DNA of 64,000 bases from Nitrospirota bacterium. Lineage in GTDB: Bacteria > Nitrospirota > Thermodesulfovibrionia > Thermodesulfovibrionales > JdFR-88. The stretch covers positions 62,001 through 126,000 of the forward strand of contig JAKBYX010000005.1 of assembly GCA_021840255.1 (NCBI GenBank). The letters run 5' to 3'. The position numbers and the translations under genes are program-made. The notes below the pieces were generated by a model, which was given only the letters and a program-made list of their open reading frames with translations, was not told where the DNA came from and did not search any database. How positions within the stretch are numbered: position 1 is the first letter of the stretch; the number at the start of each line of letters is the position of its first letter. This document shows positions 60,061 to 64,000 of the stretch, one piece after another.

Positions 60061-61656
60061 ATGAGTAGCAAATTTTTTGATTTTGACGGGAAGGGCAAGG
60101 CTGAGGTTTTACCTTCCAGGGCCGATTTCCTCGATGAGATAGGAAAGGCCGCAGTCCAGAGCGGGGCCACTGCGATGGCGGTGCCTCCTCTTTATCTTCA
60201 GATCCCGTATACCCAGCCCCACCTGCTTTACCCGGCCTTCTCGGGGCGGGGTGGCATTCTCTTTGAAAGCGCCAACCTTACGCAAAAAAAGGAAACAAAT
60301 TCCTTTATTGTCTTTGAACCTTATGCTTTTCTCCGGGCAAAAGACGGGCAGGTGGAGATGGAATGCGGGGGAAAACGGGCGCTATCGGCAAAAAAGGACC
60401 CGCTTTCAAGGCTGAAGGACTCTGTCCACGCGTACCGGCAAAAGGCAAACCCCGGGCTTCCGCCTTTTCAGGGCGGCGCCGCGGGGCTCATCTGCTACGA
60501 TTACGCCAGGCACCTCGAAAATATCCCCCCCAAAAAAGACGACCTCCTGCTTCCCGATATCTGCTTCGTCATGGCAGACCGTCTGCTGGCCTTCGACCAT
60601 GCTCTTAAAAAGGCCTGGCTGGTGTTCTGTCCCGGAGCAAGGCAGTCCGGTTTGGGTTACGGCGATATCTCGGGGCTAGACTGGGCTGGCGTTTACGATG
60701 ATTCCGTCAGGGAGATGGCGCGCATCTTTAAAAAGCTGCAAAAAGAAATCGAAAAAATCAGCCCGGATGCAACACATGGGGCCGCGCCGCGCGGAGGCAG
60801 GGAGGCCGCCGTAAGCCACGAGATGACGGAAGAAGAATATGTCTCTATCGTTGCCAGGGCAAAGGAATATATTGCGGCGGGCGACATCTTCCAGGCGAAC
60901 CTTTCACTAAGGCTTTCCGCGGGGCTTGGCGGGGCTGCCCCATGGGAAATATACCTCAGTTTGCGGGATATAAATCCTTCCCCTTTCGCTGCTTTCATGG
61001 AATTTGGCGATTTTTTTGTGGCAGGGTCCTCACCCGAAAGGCTCGTAAAGTTAAAGGACGGCCTGGTTGAGACCCGCCCCATAGCGGGCACAAGGCCACG
61101 GGGGAAAGACGGGGGGGAAGACTGCGCCTTGAGGGCCGAACTACTGCTCAATGAAAAGGAAAAGGCGGAGCACATCATGCTTGTGGACCTTGAAAGAAAC
61201 GATATCGGCAAGGTCGCTGAATGGGGGAGCGTGGAAGTGGATGAGCTTATGACCACTGAGGATTATTCCCATGTCATGCATATAGTTTCCAATGTAAAAG
61301 GGAGGCTTGCCGCCGGTAAGGACATGTTCGACTGTCTCCGGGCGGCATTCCCGGGCGGCACCATCACCGGCGTTCCCAAGGTGAGGTGCATGGAGATCAT
61401 AAATGAGCTCGAGCCTGTAAGGAGGGGGGCCTACACCGGATCGGCAGGATATTTCGGTTTCTCCGGGGCAATGGACATGAACATAATGATACGGACCTTC
61501 CTTATAAAAAATGACACTGCCTACATGCAGGCGGGCGCAGGCATTGTGGCCGACTCCAACCCCGAAAGAGAGTACAGGGAGAGCCTCAAGAAAGCGGAAG
61601 CCCTGCTTCTTGCCCTTAAAACATCCATGGAACGGGTAAATTCGGATATAATATGA
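60061..61656 (+). CDS. anthranilate synthase component I / aminodeoxychorismate synthase component I (TrpE/PabB family)
   Basis: About 531 residues from ATG 60061 (an upstream TTG at 60037 is in frame). The chorismate-binding domain is complete: GDIFQANLSLRLSA, DFFVAGSSPERLVKL, RPIAGTRPRGKD, LVDLERNDIGKV, SHVMHIVSNVKG and FPGGTITGVPKVRCMEIINELEP, ending AGAGIVADSNPEREY. The PIAGT motif (Ala rather than the PabB Lys in PIKGT) points to anthranilate synthase. The N-terminal FESANL is only loosely like the TrpE feedback motif LLES. No trpG/pabA partner or other trp gene is adjacent. The role, tryptophan or folate, stays open. Confidence 0.85.
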   Translation: MSSKFFDFDGKGKAEVLPSRADFLDEIGKAAVQSGATAMAVPPLYLQIPYTQPHLLYPAFSGRGGILFESANLTQKKETNSFIVFEPYAFLRAKDGQVEMECGGKRALSAKKDPLSRLKDSVHAYRQKANPGLPPFQGGAAGLICYDYARHLENIPPKKDDLLLPDICFVMADRLLAFDHALKKAWLVFCPGARQSGLGYGDISGLDWAGVYDDSVREMARIFKKLQKEIEKISPDATHGAAPRGGREAAVSHEMTEEEYVSIVARAKEYIAAGDIFQANLSLRLSAGLGGAAPWEIYLSLRDINPSPFAAFMEFGDFFVAGSSPERLVKLKDGLVETRPIAGTRPRGKDGGEDCALRAELLLNEKEKAEHIMLVDLERNDIGKVAEWGSVEVDELMTTEDYSHVMHIVSNVKGRLAAGKDMFDCLRAAFPGGTITGVPKVRCMEIINELEPVRRGAYTGSAGYFGFSGAMDMNIMIRTFLIKNDTAYMQAGAGIVADSNPEREYRESLKKAEALLLALKTSMERVNSDII

Positions 61657-61688
61657 CACCTTATAAAGCAGAATGAGATTTTTTGAAA

Positions 61689-62594
61689 ATGAAAAAGGCA
61701 TTTTTTGCATTTTTATTTTTATTTTTTGTTTTTCTCACCCTATTCCTCTTTGCCGCGGCGGGTGCGTCCGCTGCGGAGACAAAAACCCTTCTTGTGGGTC
61801 TGGTTCCGGAAGAAAACATCTTCCGCGTTATGGAGCAGCACCTTCCGCTTGCGCAATACATAGAGGAAAAAACGGGCATAAAGGTCCGCTTCACAGTATT
61901 GCCGCGTTACGGCGACGTCATAGACAAGTTTAAGGCAAGGCACATGGACGGGGCATTTTTCGGGGCCTTCACGGGCTATCTTGCCCATGTAAAACTGGGC
62001 GTGGAACCCCTCGTCCGGCCGATCGGCCCCGGCGGGCTTGTGACGGCGCAAAGCGTCATATTCGTCAGAAAAGACAGCGGAATACAATCCTTTCAGCAGC
62101 TGAGGGGAAAACGCGCTGTCTTTGTGGACAAGGCGGCCGCAAGCTACATCTATCTGCTGTATCAGCTGCGCCGTCTGGGCGTTTCGAATACCGGTGAAAA
62201 AAGGTTTTTCAGCGGGCATTATTTTACCGGCAACAACGAGGAATCCATCTACGCGGTCCTTAACGGTGGGGCGGACGTGGGCCTGGCCAAGAGCAGGTAC
62301 TTTGAGAAGCTCTCCTCCCAGGACCCGCTGGTTTCCGAGCGCCTCTTTGTCCTGTCCAGGTCCGGCGACATGCCCGACATCGTACTGTGTTTAAGAAAGG
62401 ACTTCCCGCCTGCCACGAAGGCGCTGCTTGAGCGCACCCTTATGAACATGAGATACGACCCGGAGGGCATACAGGTGCTGAGGGTCTTGCGGTATTCGGG
62501 TTTCGAGAAGGCTGATGCCGCCGATTTTGATCCGGTTGCCAGGCTGGCAGACGGCGCGGGCATAAAGATCCCGTCGTACCGGTACGCCAGATGA
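61689..62594 (+). CDS. PhnD-like periplasmic substrate-binding protein
   Basis: A 301-residue protein from ATG 61689. The N-terminus is a signal peptide unusually rich in Phe and Leu (FFAFLFLFFVFLTLFLFAAAGASA). The mature part is a type II binding protein of the phosphate/phosphonate (PhnD/TctC-like) group: LLVGLVPEENIFRVMEQHLPLAQYIEEKTG, DGAFFGAFTGYLAH and LRGKRAVFVDKAAASYIYLL. No ABC permease or ATPase gene follows. Instead the stop codon overlaps the start of a sensor kinase (ATGA), so it probably acts as the kinase's ligand-sensing partner. The ligand is unknown. Confidence 0.85.
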   Translation: MKKAFFAFLFLFFVFLTLFLFAAAGASAAETKTLLVGLVPEENIFRVMEQHLPLAQYIEEKTGIKVRFTVLPRYGDVIDKFKARHMDGAFFGAFTGYLAHVKLGVEPLVRPIGPGGLVTAQSVIFVRKDSGIQSFQQLRGKRAVFVDKAAASYIYLLYQLRRLGVSNTGEKRFFSGHYFTGNNEESIYAVLNGGADVGLAKSRYFEKLSSQDPLVSERLFVLSRSGDMPDIVLCLRKDFPPATKALLERTLMNMRYDPEGIQVLRVLRYSGFEKADAADFDPVARLADGAGIKIPSYRYAR

Positions 62595-64000
62595 AAAAAA
62601 GGCTCATATATTCCCTTTTTCTCCTCTTTACGCTCTTCACCTTGGGTTCGACGCTCACGATCCTTTACATATACCGGACTACTTTCAGCCTGCGCACGCT
62701 GATCGCGCTGCACAGGGTGGAGATAATCAGGCAAAACCTCGTCATCAGCGTTCAGACCGTGCAATCAGACCTCTACACCATCGGGACGCCGTACGATACC
62801 GGTGTCGATGAGACCGTCAAGAACGTTATTCACCTGGACAAATCGGTCGACATATGCCTTGGCTGCCACCATACTCCGGAGATGACCGCCCGCCTCACCC
62901 AGATCGACCAGCTCACTGATAACTATAAGGATGTCCTGAGCAACCTCATCACCACCTCAGCCAGCCCCGGACATATCAAAAGACTCCGGATGGCGGCAAT
63001 CGGGATCGGCAGCACGCTGCTGAACAAGAGCCGGCAGATGGCCCTTATCGCAAACAACAGGCTTAACGGCGAGACCCTCACCGTAATGGAGCAGATAAGC
63101 AACTCCAGGATAATCCTGCTGGTCACGCTCGTGCTCTCATTTTGCATTGCCCTTGTGATTGCCATTATGATGACAAGGCAGATAACCGCGCCCGTAAACG
63201 CGCTTGTGGGCGCCACAAGGCAAATAAAATCCGGCGAACTGGGCTACATAATCCCCTTCAAGGGAAAAGGGGAGTTTGGCGAGCTTATCGATTCCTTTAA
63301 CGATATGAGCCTTACCCTGAAAGACTCGAATGAGCAGATACTGAGATATCTTCACAACCTGTCCAATCTTTACAGCATTACAATAACCTTCCATTCCGTC
63401 ACCTCCATGCACGATATCTTCAAAGAGCTGTCGGAAGGCATCCGTGACCTCACGGAGGCTCAGCAAAGCGGGATCCTCCTTAGAGACGGGGAAGGCGAAT
63501 TTTTCAGCCACATGTACCCGGCCTGCGGCATCACGGAGGAAAATGCAAAGGAGATGAGGATAGAATCCCCGGTACTGGAGAACCTTTATCATTCCTCGAT
63601 GAGAAGGGCCCTTATCCTCAACGAGGACATCCAGAAATCCCCAACCGCAAGTGTCGACGCTCGGCTGGGGGTCCGTAATGTCATGTTCGTCTGGGTGGGG
63701 CACAAGGGCAAACCCATGGGCGTAATGAGGGTGGCGAACAAGAAGACAGGGGACTTCACGGAGGAAGACGCAAGACTGATGGCCATCCTGGGGAACAGCT
63801 TTTTCGTGGCGCTTGAAAATGTGCGGCTATGGGAAAGCCTGAGGCTCCAGATGAAGGAGCTGAAGGACACCCAGGAGCAGCTTGTGCAGGCGGCCAAGTT
63901 CGCGGCGATAGGAGAGCTTGCCTCCAATGTGGCCCACGAGATAAACAATCCGCTTACGAGCATCCTGGGTTACGCGGAGCTCATGCGGGAGGACGAGGAC
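62591..64000 (+). CDS. sensor histidine kinase with periplasmic CXXCH motif, HAMP and GAF domains (3' partial)
   Basis: The frame runs off the window after 470 codons. Order: a membrane helix (LIYSLFLLFTLFTLGSTLTILYIY), a ~160-residue periplasmic sensor with CLGCHH (a c-type haem-binding CXXCH) at about residue 97, a second helix (ILLVTLVLSFCIALVIAIM), HAMP (ITAPVNALVGATRQIKSGELGYIIPF), a GAF-like domain (about 250-410) and the start of the kinase with the phosphorylated His in AAIGELASNVAHEINNPLTSI. The ATPase domain lies outside. It is translationally coupled to the PhnD-like protein. The haem may sense redox state or a gas; this is inference. Confidence 0.9.
   Translation, partial: MKKRLIYSLFLLFTLFTLGSTLTILYIYRTTFSLRTLIALHRVEIIRQNLVISVQTVQSDLYTIGTPYDTGVDETVKNVIHLDKSVDICLGCHHTPEMTARLTQIDQLTDNYKDVLSNLITTSASPGHIKRLRMAAIGIGSTLLNKSRQMALIANNRLNGETLTVMEQISNSRIILLVTLVLSFCIALVIAIMMTRQITAPVNALVGATRQIKSGELGYIIPFKGKGEFGELIDSFNDMSLTLKDSNEQILRYLHNLSNLYSITITFHSVTSMHDIFKELSEGIRDLTEAQQSGILLRDGEGEFFSHMYPACGITEENAKEMRIESPVLENLYHSSMRRALILNEDIQKSPTASVDARLGVRNVMFVWVGHKGKPMGVMRVANKKTGDFTEEDARLMAILGNSFFVALENVRLWESLRLQMKELKDTQEQLVQAAKFAAIGELASNVAHEINNPLTSILGYAELMREDED

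Noticed and set aside
1-64000. CRISPR array or insertion sequence
   Set aside because: No regularly spaced direct repeats of CRISPR size and no transposase gene were seen; the dispersed repeats are single scattered copies.

Overview
The window looks like bacterial chromosome from a Gram-negative, probably anaerobic or microaerophilic lineage. A Nitrospirota or deltaproteobacteria-like genome is my guess, not a proven placement. The evidence is a complete lipid A/core LPS gene set, a long nuo operon with a large FeS/molybdopterin-type NuoG, a cobalamin-dependent (class II) ribonucleotide reductase, RNase Y with YmdB, and heavy use of the AGG arginine codon.

Layout. 1-1483: the 3' part of a CLC chloride transporter gene. 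1915-5942: a tRNA-Arg(CCU) locus interrupted by a compact 3.9-kb integrative element. The element carries an HUH replication protein, a membrane-anchored Mrr-type nuclease, two small helix-turn-helix proteins and a tyrosine integrase. Its ends are 42-bp copies of the tRNA 3' half. 6086-19464: nuoA to nuoM in order (complex I), closed by a strong terminator and lacking nuoN. 19570-27436 (mostly minus strand): an unusual lysine/alanine-rich zinc-ribbon protein, an ABC exporter with membrane-fusion protein, bacterioferritin, a COG2509-type flavoprotein, a YjbQ-family protein and LpxK. 27642-34564: a small protein, a Kup potassium transporter, then an overlapping operon of a Gfo/Idh/MocA oxidoreductase, a DegT aminotransferase, lpxB and waaA. 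The first two are likely gnnA and gnnB, which would give an amide-rich lipid A. 34644-40620: a type III restriction-modification cassette with a RhuM gene between mod and res. 40945-49007: nth, acpS, pdxJ, nrdJ, a tandem UspA protein and a second LPS operon with a WaaF-GmhB fusion. 49473-56474: cupin, MFS transporter, a small exported protein, glnA, purM, surE, a small protein and ymdB. 56600-64000: RNase Y with a probable 6S RNA upstream, dcd, pyrF, a chorismate-utilising enzyme, and a PhnD-like binding protein translationally coupled to a CXXCH-containing sensor kinase that runs off the window.

Smaller-scale structure. Two families of dispersed non-coding repeats occur. One has five copies, all in the orientation of the gene they follow, four of them right behind stop codons. 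The other has two copies of about 140 bp with covarying terminal stems. Several enzymes carry unusual residues: GlnA has Phe at the adenylylation tyrosine position, Nth has His in place of one FeS-ligand Cys, and the CLC protein lacks the internal proton glutamate. A/K-rich low-complexity tracts occur between genes and, in frame, inside NrdJ and Dcd.

The best candidate for an undescribed system is the tRNA-Arg element: a minimal integrating rolling-circle replicon or satellite without recognisable structural or conjugation genes.
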